Positions 36,124-45,872 of a DNA stretch of 64,000 bases are shown here, in pieces. Source of the stretch: Planctomycetaceae bacterium. Its GTDB lineage: Bacteria; Planctomycetota; Phycisphaerae; Phycisphaerales; UBA1924. The stretch spans positions 22,014-86,013 of the forward strand of contig JAIYDA010000117.1 in NCBI GenBank assembly GCA_027487735.1, in the 5' to 3' direction. Made by a program: the position numbers and the translations under genes. The notes beneath the pieces were generated by a model. That model was given only the letters and a program-made list of their open reading frames with translations, was not told the origin of the DNA and ran no database searches. Position 1 is the stretch's first letter; each line of letters opens with the position of its first letter.

Positions 36124-37044
36124 TCACGCAATCCGCCCGCCCGCATCCGCAAGCAGTTGCCGCGCGCGGTCCGCATCCGCCCCGCTCCGCACCATCACGA
36201 TCGCGACCTTCGCCTCCCCATCCGCTTGCTCCAGCAGTTCCAGCGCTCGCTCGCGATCCACCTGCGTGACGCTGCTCACGATCCGCGCAGCCCGGTCGCG
36301 CAGCTTGTCGTTGGTCGCCCGCACATCGACCATCAGGTTGTCAAACACCTTCCCCGCACGCACCATGAGCGTCGTCGAGATCGTGTTGAGGGCGATCTTG
36401 GTTGCCGTCCCCGCTTTCAGGCGCGTGCTGCCCGTCAGCACCTCGGGCCCGGTCTTGATCGCGACGAGATGGTCGCAGTGCTCGGGCTTCTCGGGCAGTG
36501 TGGTGCACGTCAGCAGAGCCGTCAGCGGGCGCTGCTCGGGCTTCTTGATCTTGGTCTTGGCAAACGCGAGCGCGCCGAGCGCATAAGGCGTCGTGCCCCC
36601 CGCCGCGATCGCAATCAGCGTGTCCTCCCGCGTCAGCTTCAGCTTCTCCAGCTCTTCCCACGCACCCTTCGCGTCATCCTCCGCCCCCTCGCTGCTCTTG
36701 CGGAGCGCACCATCGCCCCCCGCGATGATGCCGACGATTCTCGTGGGCGGCACGCAGAACGTGGGCGGTGCCTCGCTCGCGTCGAGCACGCCCAGCCGCC
36801 CGCTCGTGCCTGCCCCCACATACACCAGCCGCCCGCCCGCGACAAATCCTGGCTCAGCGGCTTCAATCAGTGCCGTCAATCGCGAGCTCGCCCGCTTGAG
36901 CGCGAGCAGCACCTGGCGGTCCTCCCGTTGCATGAGTTCCACGCACTCCGCCGCCGAAAGCTCGTGCAGCCCACGACTGCGGGGGTTGCGCTTCTCGGTG
37001 TCGATGTGGCTTCGGTCGGGCACTGCCTTGGGCGTAGGGGTCAT
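36124..37044 (-). CDS. murQ: N-acetylmuramic acid 6-phosphate etherase MurQ
   Basis: MurQ cleaves the lactyl ether of MurNAc-6-phosphate to give GlcNAc-6-phosphate and D-lactate in peptidoglycan recycling or use of exogenous muramic acid. The 306-residue protein has a SIS fold with GRLVYVGAGTSGRLGVLDASE, GIIAGGDGALRKSSEGAED and the C-terminal RAGKVFDNLMVDVRATNDKL, all family hallmarks. The ATG at 37044 is followed by the typical SHIDTEKRNPRS. No MurP transporter or anhydro-kinase is adjacent. Confidence 0.96.
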   Translation of the reverse strand: MTPTPKAVPDRSHIDTEKRNPRSRGLHELSAAECVELMQREDRQVLLALKRASSRLTALIEAAEPGFVAGGRLVYVGAGTSGRLGVLDASEAPPTFCVPPTRIVGIIAGGDGALRKSSEGAEDDAKGAWEELEKLKLTREDTLIAIAAGGTTPYALGALAFAKTKIKKPEQRPLTALLTCTTLPEKPEHCDHLVAIKTGPEVLTGSTRLKAGTATKIALNTISTTLMVRAGKVFDNLMVDVRATNDKLRDRAARIVSSVTQVDRERALELLEQADGEAKVAIVMVRSGADADRARQLLADAGGRIA

Positions 37045-37123
37045 GCGTCGAGGATAAGCCCAAAGGCCCGGGCCTTGGCATCTTTCCGCGCGGACAGGAA
37101 AAACAAAGACCCGAAAAACAAGG

Positions 37124-37152
37124 TTGGCATCGGGGCGGTTTTCCGATATCTT
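37124..37152 (+). promoter_or_regulatory. Sigma70-like promoter for the DUF481 gene
   Basis: TTGGCA (37124-37129), a 17-bp spacer, and TATCTT (37147-37152). Spacing and -35 are near consensus. It sits about 108 bp upstream of the start used. Confidence 0.6.
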
Positions 37153-37259
37153 CCGAAGAAGTCCGTCGTAAACTTGCGCGTTCGCTGCATACGCCGCCCC
37201 CGGGGTGTGCGTATGCCTTGGCAGCCCGCGACGACACGGACGGAGTTGTGGCTCTTCTC

Positions 37260-38540
37260 ATGGAGGTGCGTGTGCAGCATGAAGGCTCGACACCGCGTGA
37301 AGTGCTCGCCGCGTCGCCATCGGCTCGGGCGCGCGTCCACGCACGTCGCACCGCTGCGATCGCCGCCCTGCTTGCCGCCAGCGTCATGCCGCTCGCCGCC
37401 GCGCAGGTTGCCCCGCCACCCATCCCCACGCCCACCGCTCCGCCCCCCGCGAACCCGCCCTCGCCCGATCGTGGCGGGCCCGTCGTCACCATCACGCTCA
37501 CCAGCGGCGAAACCCTCCGAGGCGTGCTGAAGGCTGTGGATGGCCAGCGCGTGGTGCTCACGCATCCGGTGCTGGGCGATGTCACGATGCCTCGCACCGG
37601 CATCGCAAGCAGCGAACCCCCCATCGACAACGTGCTCGCGCCGCCGCCGCCACCCCAGCCAGAACCAAAGCCTGAACCAAAGCCAGAACCAAAGCCCGAG
37701 CCAAAGCCAGAAGCCCCCAAGCCCGAAGCTCCAAAAGCTGAGCCTGCAAAGCCCCAGCCTGCACCCGCCCCAGCCCCCCCCAAGCCCGCCGAGGCTGCCA
37801 AGCCCGTCCCGCCTACCAACCCCATCGCCGCAATCTTCGCCGAAGACCAGAAGCACTTTCTCGAAGGCTGGAAGCGCCAGGTCGAGTTTGGCATCAACGG
37901 CGCAACCGGGCCCAGCGACACGCAGAACTACCGCGTCGTCGTGAACCTCAACCGCAGCACCACGAAGATGAACACCACCGCCCAGTTCAGCTATGCCTAT
38001 GGGCAAGGCAACGCGGGCACGACGCAAAACCGCGGCGAGTTCAGCGGGCGCAACGACTGGAATCTTGGTGCCACCCCCTGGACCCTCTGGGCAAGCACGC
38101 GAGGCGAGGTGGACGAGCGGGCACGCTGGGATTCCCGCGTCTCGCTCGCCACAGGCGTGGGCTACACCATCTGGAAGGACACCGACAAAGACCCCTTCCC
38201 GCGCATCACCCTCATCGCGCGAGGCGGCGTGGGCGGGGCCCGCGAGTTTGGCGGCACGCGCAACGAGATCGTCCCCGAGGTGGGCATCGTGGGCGTGACG
38301 GCGGACGCGAAGTTCTCGGACAAAGTCTCGGCCTATGCCAGCACCGAGTACTTCCCCAGCGGACGCAGGTGGGACTGGGACAACTTCCGCTCCGTCTCGC
38401 GCGCGGGCCTGAACTTCAGCATCGACCCTGAGCTGAATATGAACCTGCGCATGGGCATTGAGCACCGCCACGACAGCGAGGCGCGGGGCGACTTTGCCAA
38501 CATCGTCGAGTACTTCGTCGTGCTGGGCTTTGCCTTCTGA
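37260..38540 (+). CDS. DUF481 outer-membrane beta-barrel protein
   Basis: A 426-residue protein with a signal peptide (TAAIAALLAASVMPLAAAQ). A short SH3-like or LSm-like domain follows (GGPVVTITLTSGETLRGVLKAVDG), then a Pro/Glu/Lys linker of repeated PEPK units (about residues 130-175). The C-terminal DUF481 (YdiY-like, salt-induced outer-membrane protein) has alternating polar/aromatic strands ending in YFVVLGFAF with the terminal Phe of outer-membrane barrels. The linker may span the periplasm or peptidoglycan. The ATG at 37260 is used; a TTG 42 bases upstream is possible. A sigma70-like promoter lies upstream. Confidence 0.85.
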   Translation: MEVRVQHEGSTPREVLAASPSARARVHARRTAAIAALLAASVMPLAAAQVAPPPIPTPTAPPPANPPSPDRGGPVVTITLTSGETLRGVLKAVDGQRVVLTHPVLGDVTMPRTGIASSEPPIDNVLAPPPPPQPEPKPEPKPEPKPEPKPEAPKPEAPKAEPAKPQPAPAPAPPKPAEAAKPVPPTNPIAAIFAEDQKHFLEGWKRQVEFGINGATGPSDTQNYRVVVNLNRSTTKMNTTAQFSYAYGQGNAGTTQNRGEFSGRNDWNLGATPWTLWASTRGEVDERARWDSRVSLATGVGYTIWKDTDKDPFPRITLIARGGVGGAREFGGTRNEIVPEVGIVGVTADAKFSDKVSAYASTEYFPSGRRWDWDNFRSVSRAGLNFSIDPELNMNLRMGIEHRHDSEARGDFANIVEYFVVLGFAF

Positions 38541-38602
38541 AGTCGCGGCCCCTTCCGCCAGCGCACACCCCCGCACGCCGATCGCTCATATCCTGCTGCC
38601 CC

Positions 38603-39652
38603 TTGCCCCGATACGCACTCACGCTGGCTTACGACGGCACCGACTTCTCTGGCTGGCAGAAGCAAGAGCCCCTGCGGACTGCCACGCTCGTCGATGCCTC
38701 GCGCTTGCTCCCCCCAGCCCCCACCGACACCACCGAAACCGGGCGCGTGCAGCTTCGCACCGTGCAGGCGGTGCTCGAGCGAGCCGTGCGCGAGGCGGTG
38801 CGCGAGCCCGTGCTGGTCGTGGGCGCCAGCCGCACAGACGCGGGCGTGCACGCGTTGGGGCAGGTCGCTGCGTTTAGTTGCTCGGGCGATGCGCTGCCCT
38901 CGGGCGATGAGGCCAGCACGCCCGCGAGCGCTGCGGGCGAAGCACCGAGCCAAAGCACTGGTCGGGGCACTGGTCTGGGCACTGGTATAGGCACTGGTCG
39001 GGGCACGGGCTGGCCCGCCTCGCGCGGGCCCGGGCGGCTCATCAAGGCCATCAACAGCCGCCTGCCCGCGGACGTGACGGTGCTCGATGCCCGCCTCGTG
39101 CCCGACGACTTTGACCCCGTGCGCTGGGCCCTGCGCAAGCAGTACGTCTACAGCTTCCGCATCAGTCGGCACCTGGCGATGTTTGATCGCGACCGCGTCT
39201 ACTGCGTGCACGATGAGCTGGACGTGGACCGCATGCGCAGCGCCGCCCAGCACCTGCTGGGCACGCACGACTGCCTGGGCCTCACGAGCGCCCAGCACGG
39301 CAGAATGACCACGGTGCGCACCATCGAGGCCTGCGACGTGCGCTGCTACGCCTCCCCCGCAGAAGGCGCCCTGCCAGACATCGACCCCAGCGCGATGCTC
39401 GTGCAAGTACACGTGCGCGGCACGGGCTTTTTGTACAACATGGTGCGCATCATCGCGGGCACGCTGCTGGATGTCGGTCGCGGCAGGCTGAGCGACGACG
39501 TCTTCGCCCGCGTCTATCAAACGCTCGACCGCCGCCTCGCAGGCCCCACCCTTCCTGCCAACGGCCTGTGCCTGGAGTGGATCGAACACGCCCTGACCAA
39601 GCCCGCCACGCTCGACGCTGACACGCCGGATGCGGCGACCGAAGAGCAATGA
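38603..39652 (+). CDS. truA: tRNA pseudouridine synthase A (TruA) with insertions
   Basis: TruA makes pseudouridine at tRNA positions 38-40. The 349-residue protein has the N-terminal YALTLAYDGTDFSGWQ, the catalytic SRTDAGVHALGQ (Asp 79), KQYVYSFRI and the C-terminal RGTGFLYNMVRIIAGTLLDVG. It is about 90 residues longer than typical TruA because of two inserts: residues 24-46 (Ala/Pro/Thr) and 94-142, which includes a Gly-Thr repeat run encoded by a 12-bp tandem repeat. The start is a TTG at 38603, since no ATG precedes the conserved N-terminus. Confidence 0.93.
   Translation: MPRYALTLAYDGTDFSGWQKQEPLRTATLVDASRLLPPAPTDTTETGRVQLRTVQAVLERAVREAVREPVLVVGASRTDAGVHALGQVAAFSCSGDALPSGDEASTPASAAGEAPSQSTGRGTGLGTGIGTGRGTGWPASRGPGRLIKAINSRLPADVTVLDARLVPDDFDPVRWALRKQYVYSFRISRHLAMFDRDRVYCVHDELDVDRMRSAAQHLLGTHDCLGLTSAQHGRMTTVRTIEACDVRCYASPAEGALPDIDPSAMLVQVHVRGTGFLYNMVRIIAGTLLDVGRGRLSDDVFARVYQTLDRRLAGPTLPANGLCLEWIEHALTKPATLDADTPDAATEEQ
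38955..39002 (+). repeat. 12-bp tandem repeat inside truA
   Basis: Four copies of a GCACTGGTCGGG-like unit (start positions 38955, 38967, 38979 and 38991) code for a Gly/Thr-rich loop in TruA. The unit length keeps the frame. Confidence 0.85.
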
Positions 39653-39752
39653 GCGCGGAGGCTGGGCTTGCGCAGGGGGGACGCAAGGGACTCGGCACCC
39701 GCCAACGACGAAACCGCAACGACAGACCTTCCGCAGGCAAGACCGAGCACCC

Positions 39753-39787
39753 AAAGAAAACACCCCGCCGCAGATGCGACGGGGTGT
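39753..39787 (-). terminator. Rho-independent terminator of the collagen-like gene
   Basis: On the minus strand ACACCCCGTCGC pairs with GCGGCGGGGTGT (12 bp, one T-G) around an ATCT loop, followed by TTTTCTTT. It lies 36 bp past the stop of the collagen-like gene. Confidence 0.85.
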
Positions 39788-39822
39788 GATGCTTGCTGTC
39801 AGACGGTGATGGTCAGGGTTGT

Positions 39823-42800
39823 TTACTGGTCGGCTTCGTAATCAAAGGAGACGGAGAGAACGCCAGTACGGGCGCTGTTTGGGTCTTCTGCCGAACTAGC
39901 GTTGCGAGCGATCGTCAGTACGATCACGTCACCTGGTGCCCAAGCCGTATTTGCACCCTCGCCGGTCGCCCAGTTGTCGCCAACTTCTGGGATAACTTGC
40001 GTCGCCACCTGAACGTTGCTCGGGTCGGCCGACTCCGCCGCATTCACCTCAGACACACCCACTCCGCTGCGCAGGTTGTAGCGGAAGCGCGTCGCGCCGA
40101 TCGCAGTGAACTCGGTGTCCTTGGTGAAGCTGATATCCATATTCACCTTGCGGCTGCCGTTCGCCTGGGTCGAGTCGGTCGCCCACTTCAACGTCAGCCG
40201 CGGGGTCACAAGGCTCGGAATCGCAGCCAAGTCGCCCGAGGAAGGCCCGACGTAGTCCGCCGGAACCACAAAGCTCACTGTCATGTACCCGTTGCTGTTT
40301 GCGCTGCCGAATGACGTCAAGCGCATTGTGCGATTGGCGGCCGTTGTTCCGTTGCCAAAGTCAAACGTACTGGTGCTGCTCGGGGAGAACATATTGCCGC
40401 TGAGCGACATGCGCCGCGTCCGGTTCGCAATCTTCGCCGCCGTCACCTGGCTGTCGCCAATGTCGGCCGTCGCGATGCTGCCGTTCGCGATCTTGCTGCT
40501 GTCCACCGCGTCGCCCGCGAGCATCGCGTTGGTCACGCCGCCAGCGTTGATGCTCACCTGGTTGCCACCAAGCGAGATGCCTGCACCCGCCGTGTAGGTC
40601 GGGCCCACGGCATCGCCATCTGCGATGTCCGCCGGAATGCCCGTGATGTTGGCCCACAGTGCCGCAACGTCATCATCGACGCCATCGGCAAATCCGCTCG
40701 GCACGCCCGTGAGACCCGACCACAGCGTGGTCCCAGCAGGACCAGCCGGGCCCTGCGGGCCTTGTGCGCCCGGCGCACCATCGCTACCAGCCGGGCCCTG
40801 CGGACCAGGCAGACCCTGCGGGCCTTGTGCGCCCGTTGCGCCATCGCTACCAGCCGGGCCAGCGGGACCCGTCGCGCCAGCAGCACCAGCCGGGCCCTGA
40901 GCACCAGGCAGACCCTGCGGGCCTTGTGCGCCCGTTGCGCCATCGTTACCAGTCGGCCCAGCGGGGCCCGTCGCGCCAGCAGGACCAGCCGGTCCCACAG
41001 GCCCCTGCGGCCCAGCCGGACCCGTCGGCCCGCTGCCAGGCAGCAAGAAGGTGCTCGCGGGCATGCTCTGCCCAGGCAGCGTGTAGGTCAGCTGCGAATA
41101 GGCAAACGTGCCCGAGCCATTGCTCGACACGACGTTGCCCGCGACCACGGTGTTGAAGCCCGTGTCGGCAACCAAGATGCCACCCGAGGTGTTGTCGATG
41201 ACGCCCACCTGGTTGCCCGAGCGAATCTCGCTGTTGGCAACGCTGAAGCTGCTGGAGTCATTGGCCACGATCTGCCCGAAGACGCTTGCGGTGTTCAGCC
41301 ACGTCGTGCCCGTGCCGCTGAGGGCTATGGCGGGCGTAGCTGGCAAGGTGGGCCAGAAGGTGCTGTTGCTTGCCGACAGCACGCCAGCGCTGATCGTCAC
41401 GGGCGTGCCCGTGCCGCCGCCGACGGTGCGGAAGTTGATGTTGTCCGCGAACACGCGGCTGCCCGAGTCGCCGTTGCTCATCGCCAGCGCGCTGCTGCTG
41501 CCGCCCGCGTACGCGACGCTGTCGGCAAAGTAGAGCTGCTGGAACGACGAGCCGCCGAACGTGATCGCGTCGCCCGAGGCGGGGGCGATGTCGATGGCTT
41601 GCATCGACACGACGCCGCCCGAGTTGAACGTCACGTTGCCCGTGATCTGCGTGCTGAAGCTCTTGCCAGCAACGCCACCCTGCAGGTGGATGCCGCCCAC
41701 AAGGTTCACGCTCTCGGTGTAGTTGCCCGGACGGACGAGGATGGTGACCTGGTTGCTGCTGCCAAAGCCATCGCTCACGGCTGCGTTGATCGCAGACTGA
41801 ATGCTGGTGTGCGTGCCCGCACCGCTGCCATCGACGATGTATCGAGCGGCGTTGAGACCGTTGGTCCCGTTCGTGCCGTTGCTACCTGCGGGGCCTGCGG
41901 GGCCTTGCGGGCCTGCAGGACCAGCTGCGCCGACAGCACCGTCAAGACCGTTGGCACCTGCGGGACCAGCCGGGCCTTGCGGGCCTGCGGGGCCAGCTGC
42001 GCCGACAGCGCCGTCAAGCCCATTGGCACCTGCGGGACCAGCCGGGCCTTGCGGGCCTGCAGGACCGGCTGCGCCGACAGCACCGTCAAGACCATTGGCA
42101 CCTGCGGGACCAGCCGGGCCTTGCGGGCCCGCAGGACCAGCCGCGCCGACTGCGCCGTCAAGACCATTGGCACCTGCGGGGCCAACGGGGCCAGCAGGAC
42201 CTTGCGGGCCTGCGGGGCCAGCGACGCCTGCAACGCCCTGCGGGCCTTGTGGGCCAGCGGGACCCGTCGGACCAGTGCCAGGCAGCAGGGTGGCTGCTGC
42301 GGGCATCGTCTGCGAGCCCGTCAAGAAGGTCAGGTTTGCGTAGGCGAGCCCGCCGTTGGTCGACACCACATCGCCCGAAAGCGACGTCTGAATGAAGACG
42401 TCACGCAGCGTGGCGCCGCGCGAGCTGGTGTCCACGATCGCGGGCTGATTGCCCGAGCGGATCTGGCTCTGCGAGAGCTGCAGGTCGCCGCCGCCCGTGA
42501 TGCTCACGGGGCCGAACACGTCTGTGTCGCGCGCCCACACGGCACCCCACGACTGCGGCACGGTGTTGACAGCGCTGTCGCCCAACTCCACCGACGTCGT
42601 GACGTTGCTGTTCAAACCATTGTTGAACACGCCGCCACGCCCTTGCAGCGTGCCGCCCACCACCCGCACCGCGGGGCCCGGGTTCGCCGAAGCCTTGCGG
42701 AAGTTGACGTTGTCATAGAACACGCCCGAGCTGTTGGCACGCGGCGTGTCGATGAAGACCGCCGCATCGGTCGGCGCACCGTTCGCTTCAACGTTCGCGT

Positions 42801-45615
42801 CGGCGATCGTGAGCTGGATCGGGTTGACCGTCGTCGTGCCCGCGACCGTGATCGCATTGCCCGACGTCGCGATGACATGGATGCCACGCATCGACACGAG
42901 GCCGCTGCTCAGCGAGACGTTGCCCTGGATCGTCGTGGCGAACGAACGCTGCGTCACGGCAGCTTGCAGGTGCACGCCATCGGCGAGGGTCACGCTCTCG
43001 ATATAGGTGCCAGGACGCACGAGGATCGTGGTGGGGTTGGCCCCACTCTGACCCGCCGCCACCGCAGCGTCGATCGCTGCCTGGATGCTCATGTGCGTGC
43101 CGGGCTCGCTGGGATCGTTGCTGACGATGTACGCAGCCGCAGGCAAGCCGTTGGCGCCAGCGGGGCCGGTGGGACCGGCGGGGCCAACCGGACCGATCGG
43201 GCCCTGAGCGCCGTCGTTGCCAGCAGGGCCCTGGGGCCCGACCGAGCCCGCCACACCCTGAGCACCCTGCGGACCTACGGGACCGATCGGGCCCTGTGCA
43301 CCGTCGTTGCCAGCGGGGCCCTGAGGCCCAACCGCGCCCGCCACACCCTGCGGGCCTTGCGGGCCAGCCGGACCGATCGGGCCCTGTGCGCCATCGTTGC
43401 CAGCGGGGCCCTGGGGCCCAACCGCACCCGCGACACCCTGCGGACCTTGCGGGCCAGCAGGACCGGTCGGACCAGTGCCGGGCAGCAAGGTGGCTGCTGC
43501 GGGCATCGTCTGCGACCCGGGCAGGAAGGTCAGCTGCCCATAGAACATGTTGCCGTTGCTGCTGGCGATGTCGCCCGCAACGCTCGACTGCAGGTAGCTG
43601 TCGGTCACCTGCACGATGCCGGCGGTGGTCTCCTGAATCGCGCGCAGATTGCCCGAGCGGATCTGGCTGTTGGCAACATCGAGCACCGGGGCGGTGGGTC
43701 CCGCGACCGTCTGGCTGACGATGATGGGGCCGAAGATGTCGCTGGACTTGACCCAGGCACGACCGAACAGGCTGCCATTCTCGCCCACGCTGATGGCGGG
43801 TGCCGTCTGCGTGCCGCCATTGAAGGTGCCGCCCGTGCCTTGCAGCGTGCCGCTCAGCACGTTCGCTGCGGTGCCCGGGAAGGCCGAGGCCTTGCGGAAG
43901 TTCACGTTGTCAAAGATGACGCCCGACGAACTGCTGAGCACCGTGCTCACCTCAACGGCGTTGTCGCCCGCTGCGGTGCCGTTGCCCTCGACGTTCGCGT
44001 CGTAGATGTACAGCTGCGTGGGGTCGCCCGAGCCCGTCACGGTCAGTGCATCGCCGCTGCTTGCGACGATGTGGATGCCCCGCATGCTCGCGATGCCGCC
44101 CGTGGCGAGCGTGACGTTGCCGTTGATCTGCGTGCTAAAGCTGCGTGCGGGCTGAGCAGCCGCGAGGTGCACGCCGCCCAGCAGCGTCACGCTCTCGTTG
44201 TAGCTGCCGGCACGCACGAGAATGTTCACCGGCACGTTCGGGTTGCCAGCACGGTCAAGGTCGGCCTGCGCGATCGCAGCGCTGATGGTGGTGTGCGTAC
44301 CAAAGCCCGCCGCATCGACGATGTAGCGTGCGGCATCGATGCCGTCAACGCCGTTGGTGCCATTCGTGCCCTGCGGTCCGGGCAAGCCCTGTGGGCCCTG
44401 AGCACCATCGTTTCCAGGAATGCCTTGCAGACCCTGCAAACCCTGGGCACCTTGCGGCCCTGCGGGGCCCATCGGGCCCTGTGCGCCGTCATTTCCGGGC
44501 AAACCCTGCGGGCCGGGCAAGCCCTGAGCACCTTGCGGACCAGCAGGACCAATCGGGCCAATCGCGCCATCGTTGCCTGCCGGGCCTTGCGGACCGGGCA
44601 GACCTTGAGCACCCTGCGGGCCAGCGGGGCCGATCGGGCCAATCGCACCATCATTGCCCGCCGGGCCGTGCGGACCGGGCAAGCCCTGAGCACCCTGCGG
44701 GCCTGCGGGACCGATCGGACCAATCGCGCCGTCGTTGCCTGCGGGGCCCTGCGGGCCAGCGATGCCTTGCACGCCCTGAGGACCAGCGGGACCAACCGGG
44801 CCCACTGCGCCAGCGGGGCCCTGCGGACCAACCGCTCCAGGAATGCCCTGCGAGCCAACCGACGCAACCAACTGCCAGTGCATCGGGTTGAACAGAGGCA
44901 GCAAGCCCGTGCTGGGCAGCGTCGCGATGTACGACGACCCATTGAAGAACACGACATCATCCACCGCGTAGTTCGCGGCACCATTCCAGTTGCCCTGCCA
45001 CAGCATGCCCTGCGAGCCCTGCGGACCAACCGGACCGATGGGCCCCTGCACGCCAGCGGGCCCCGCAGGACCAGCAGGCCCCGCCGGACCGAGCGGCCCG
45101 AGCGGACCAGCAGGGCCAACAGGCCCCGCGATGCCTTGCGGGCCAGCAACACCAGCAGGCCCAGCCGGACCAGCAACACCCGCCGGACCCTGCGGGCCAG
45201 GCTGGCTGTTCAGGGCATAGAGCGCATAAGGCGTCGCGGTCAAAGGCTGGCGGGTGAGCACCGTGAAGGGCCCAGCACCAGCGGGGTTGCGCACGGAGAT
45301 TTCGAGGTAGCGGGCATCGCCCTGGAAGACGCTCAGCCCGAAGTCGAGCTGCACGTTAAAGAGACCGTTGACAGGAGTCGTCGTCGCTTGAAGCACGGGG
45401 CCGAACTGCGTGCCGCCCGAGAGCGCATCAAACAGCCGGAACTCGAGGTCGGTCGCAGTCGTGATGTTCGACGAGTTGGTCGCGAGCCTGCCCTGATATG
45501 TAAAGGAGGTGCCCAGGGGCTGCGACGCTGCCGCGATCGTCGGCGCGACGAATGCAGCGGCAAGCAGCAAGGTGCGAACGAAACCGCCACGACGAGAGAA
45601 AGCCTGCTTCTTCAC
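39823..45615 (-). CDS. Giant collagen-like surface protein with three beta-helix-like modules
   Basis: A predicted surface or fibre protein of 1930 residues. Layout: signal peptide (5-31); an N-terminal domain ([20 protein letters not shown] ... [10 protein letters not shown], 35-137); collagen Gly-X-Y tract 1 (140-202); a small [20 protein letters not shown] module resembling CBM5/12 carbohydrate-binding domains (204-252); tract 2 (254-426); helix module A (428-706); tract 3 (714-823); module B (826-1106); tract 4 (1114-1255); module C (1257-1524); tract 5 (1528-1628); and a C-terminal head (1630-1930) with an [20 protein letters not shown] stem like phage-tail or trimeric fibres. The GTG at 45615 is chosen because GAGGAG lies 8 bases upstream. 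Its own promoter and terminator are visible. Ligand and function are unknown; a trimeric adhesin or stalk is the best inference. Confidence 0.92.
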   Translation of the reverse strand: MKKQAFSRRGGFVRTLLLAAAFVAPTIAAASQPLGTSFTYQGRLATNSSNITTATDLEFRLFDALSGGTQFGPVLQATTTPVNGLFNVQLDFGLSVFQGDARYLEISVRNPAGAGPFTVLTRQPLTATPYALYALNSQPGPQGPAGVAGPAGPAGVAGPQGIAGPVGPAGPLGPLGPAGPAGPAGPAGVQGPIGPVGPQGSQGMLWQGNWNGAANYAVDDVVFFNGSSYIATLPSTGLLPLFNPMHWQLVASVGSQGIPGAVGPQGPAGAVGPVGPAGPQGVQGIAGPQGPAGNDGAIGPIGPAGPQGAQGLPGPHGPAGNDGAIGPIGPAGPQGAQGLPGPQGPAGNDGAIGPIGPAGPQGAQGLPGPQGLPGNDGAQGPMGPAGPQGAQGLQGLQGIPGNDGAQGPQGLPGPQGTNGTNGVDGIDAARYIVDAAGFGTHTTISAAIAQADLDRAGNPNVPVNILVRAGSYNESVTLLGGVHLAAAQPARSFSTQINGNVTLATGGIASMRGIHIVASSGDALTVTGSGDPTQLYIYDANVEGNGTAAGDNAVEVSTVLSSSSGVIFDNVNFRKASAFPGTAANVLSGTLQGTGGTFNGGTQTAPAISVGENGSLFGRAWVKSSDIFGPIIVSQTVAGPTAPVLDVANSQIRSGNLRAIQETTAGIVQVTDSYLQSSVAGDIASSNGNMFYGQLTFLPGSQTMPAAATLLPGTGPTGPAGPQGPQGVAGAVGPQGPAGNDGAQGPIGPAGPQGPQGVAGAVGPQGPAGNDGAQGPIGPVGPQGAQGVAGSVGPQGPAGNDGAQGPIGPVGPAGPTGPAGANGLPAAAYIVSNDPSEPGTHMSIQAAIDAAVAAGQSGANPTTILVRPGTYIESVTLADGVHLQAAVTQRSFATTIQGNVSLSSGLVSMRGIHVIATSGNAITVAGTTTVNPIQLTIADANVEANGAPTDAAVFIDTPRANSSGVFYDNVNFRKASANPGPAVRVVGGTLQGRGGVFNNGLNSNVTTSVELGDSAVNTVPQSWGAVWARDTDVFGPVSITGGGDLQLSQSQIRSGNQPAIVDTSSRGATLRDVFIQTSLSGDVVSTNGGLAYANLTFLTGSQTMPAAATLLPGTGPTGPAGPQGPQGVAGVAGPAGPQGPAGPVGPAGANGLDGAVGAAGPAGPQGPAGPAGANGLDGAVGAAGPAGPQGPAGPAGANGLDGAVGAAGPAGPQGPAGPAGANGLDGAVGAAGPAGPQGPAGPAGSNGTNGTNGLNAARYIVDGSGAGTHTSIQSAINAAVSDGFGSSNQVTILVRPGNYTESVNLVGGIHLQGGVAGKSFSTQITGNVTFNSGGVVSMQAIDIAPASGDAITFGGSSFQQLYFADSVAYAGGSSSALAMSNGDSGSRVFADNINFRTVGGGTGTPVTISAGVLSASNSTFWPTLPATPAIALSGTGTTWLNTASVFGQIVANDSSSFSVANSEIRSGNQVGVIDNTSGGILVADTGFNTVVAGNVVSSNGSGTFAYSQLTYTLPGQSMPASTFLLPGSGPTGPAGPQGPVGPAGPAGATGPAGPTGNDGATGAQGPQGLPGAQGPAGAAGATGPAGPAGSDGATGAQGPQGLPGPQGPAGSDGAPGAQGPQGPAGPAGTTLWSGLTGVPSGFADGVDDDVAALWANITGIPADIADGDAVGPTYTAGAGISLGGNQVSINAGGVTNAMLAGDAVDSSKIANGSIATADIGDSQVTAAKIANRTRRMSLSGNMFSPSSTSTFDFGNGTTAANRTMRLTSFGSANSNGYMTVSFVVPADYVGPSSGDLAAIPSLVTPRLTLKWATDSTQANGSRKVNMDISFTKDTEFTAIGATRFRYNLRSGVGVSEVNAAESADPSNVQVATQVIPEVGDNWATGEGANTAWAPGDVIVLTIARNASSAEDPNSARTGVLSVSFDYEADQ
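41887..42174 (-). repeat. 72-bp coding repeats in collagen tract 4 (4 copies)
   Basis: Four exact-length units of 24 residues, beginning [18 protein letters not shown], nearly identical at the protein level with scattered silent changes in the DNA. Confidence 0.9.
43186..43455 (-). repeat. 90-bp coding repeats in collagen tract 3 (3 copies)
   Basis: Three units of 30 residues containing [20 protein letters not shown], with one or two substitutions between units. Confidence 0.88.
44338..44736 (-). repeat. 81-bp coding repeats in collagen tract 2 (about 5 copies)
   Basis: Units of 27 residues, NDG recurring every 27 residues (protein positions 294, 321, 348, 375 and 402). The first three are nearly identical; the last two diverge. 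Confidence 0.88.
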
Positions 45616-45627
45616 GCTCAACTCCTC

Positions 45628-45649
45628 GGCGCGCCCCTCTGGGCGCGCC
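45628..45649 (-). promoter_or_regulatory. 5' UTR hairpin next to the collagen gene ribosome binding site
   Basis: Two copies of the self-complementary GGCGCGCC (45628-45635 and 45642-45649) separated by 6 nt form a stable hairpin directly upstream of the GAGGAG site (45622-45627, minus strand). It could shield the mRNA 5' end or tune translation. Confidence 0.6.
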
Positions 45650-45672
45650 CCCGGGTGACTTTGCACGGTTCA

Positions 45673-45692
45673 CGCGTGAGAAATTTCACGCG
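45673..45692 (-). promoter_or_regulatory. Second 5' UTR hairpin of the collagen gene
   Basis: CGCGTGA and TCACGCG (7 bp) around a 6-nt loop, lying between the predicted promoter and the GC-rich hairpin. Confidence 0.5.
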
Positions 45693-45745
45693 GAAGCCAC
45701 GGGCCAACACGACGACCGCCCCGAACTGGGTCGCCGTGGCGGGCA

Positions 45746-45773
45746 AGTATAAAGGAATCGGGCTCGACTGCAA
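45746..45773 (-). promoter_or_regulatory. Promoter of the collagen-like gene
   Basis: On the minus strand TTGCAG (45773-45768), a 16-bp spacer and TATACT (45751-45746). The predicted leader is about 125 nt and holds the two hairpins. Confidence 0.6.
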
Positions 45774-45872
45774 CCGCTTAGGGGGAGTGATCACAGGAAA
45801 AATGCGAAAAATCTAAGATTCGCTTTCCGCAAAGAAGCGGTTATGGGTGCGAAGCTCACCCCCTGCAAATCC

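Noticed and set aside
40762..45816. Very long plus-strand reading frame (over 1600 codons) opposite the collagen gene
   Set aside because: It is a mirror of Gly-X-Y coding DNA: GC-rich repeats rarely make stops on the other strand. The product is Ala/Arg/Thr-rich with no domain, and the minus strand has signal peptide, domains, ribosome binding site, promoter and terminator.
45816..45872. Terminator after rpiA
   Set aside because: A CGCTT/AAGCG stem with a T-rich tail is visible on the minus strand, but it is only 5 bp with a 9-nt loop and overlaps the region just upstream of the collagen promoter, so it is too weak to list.
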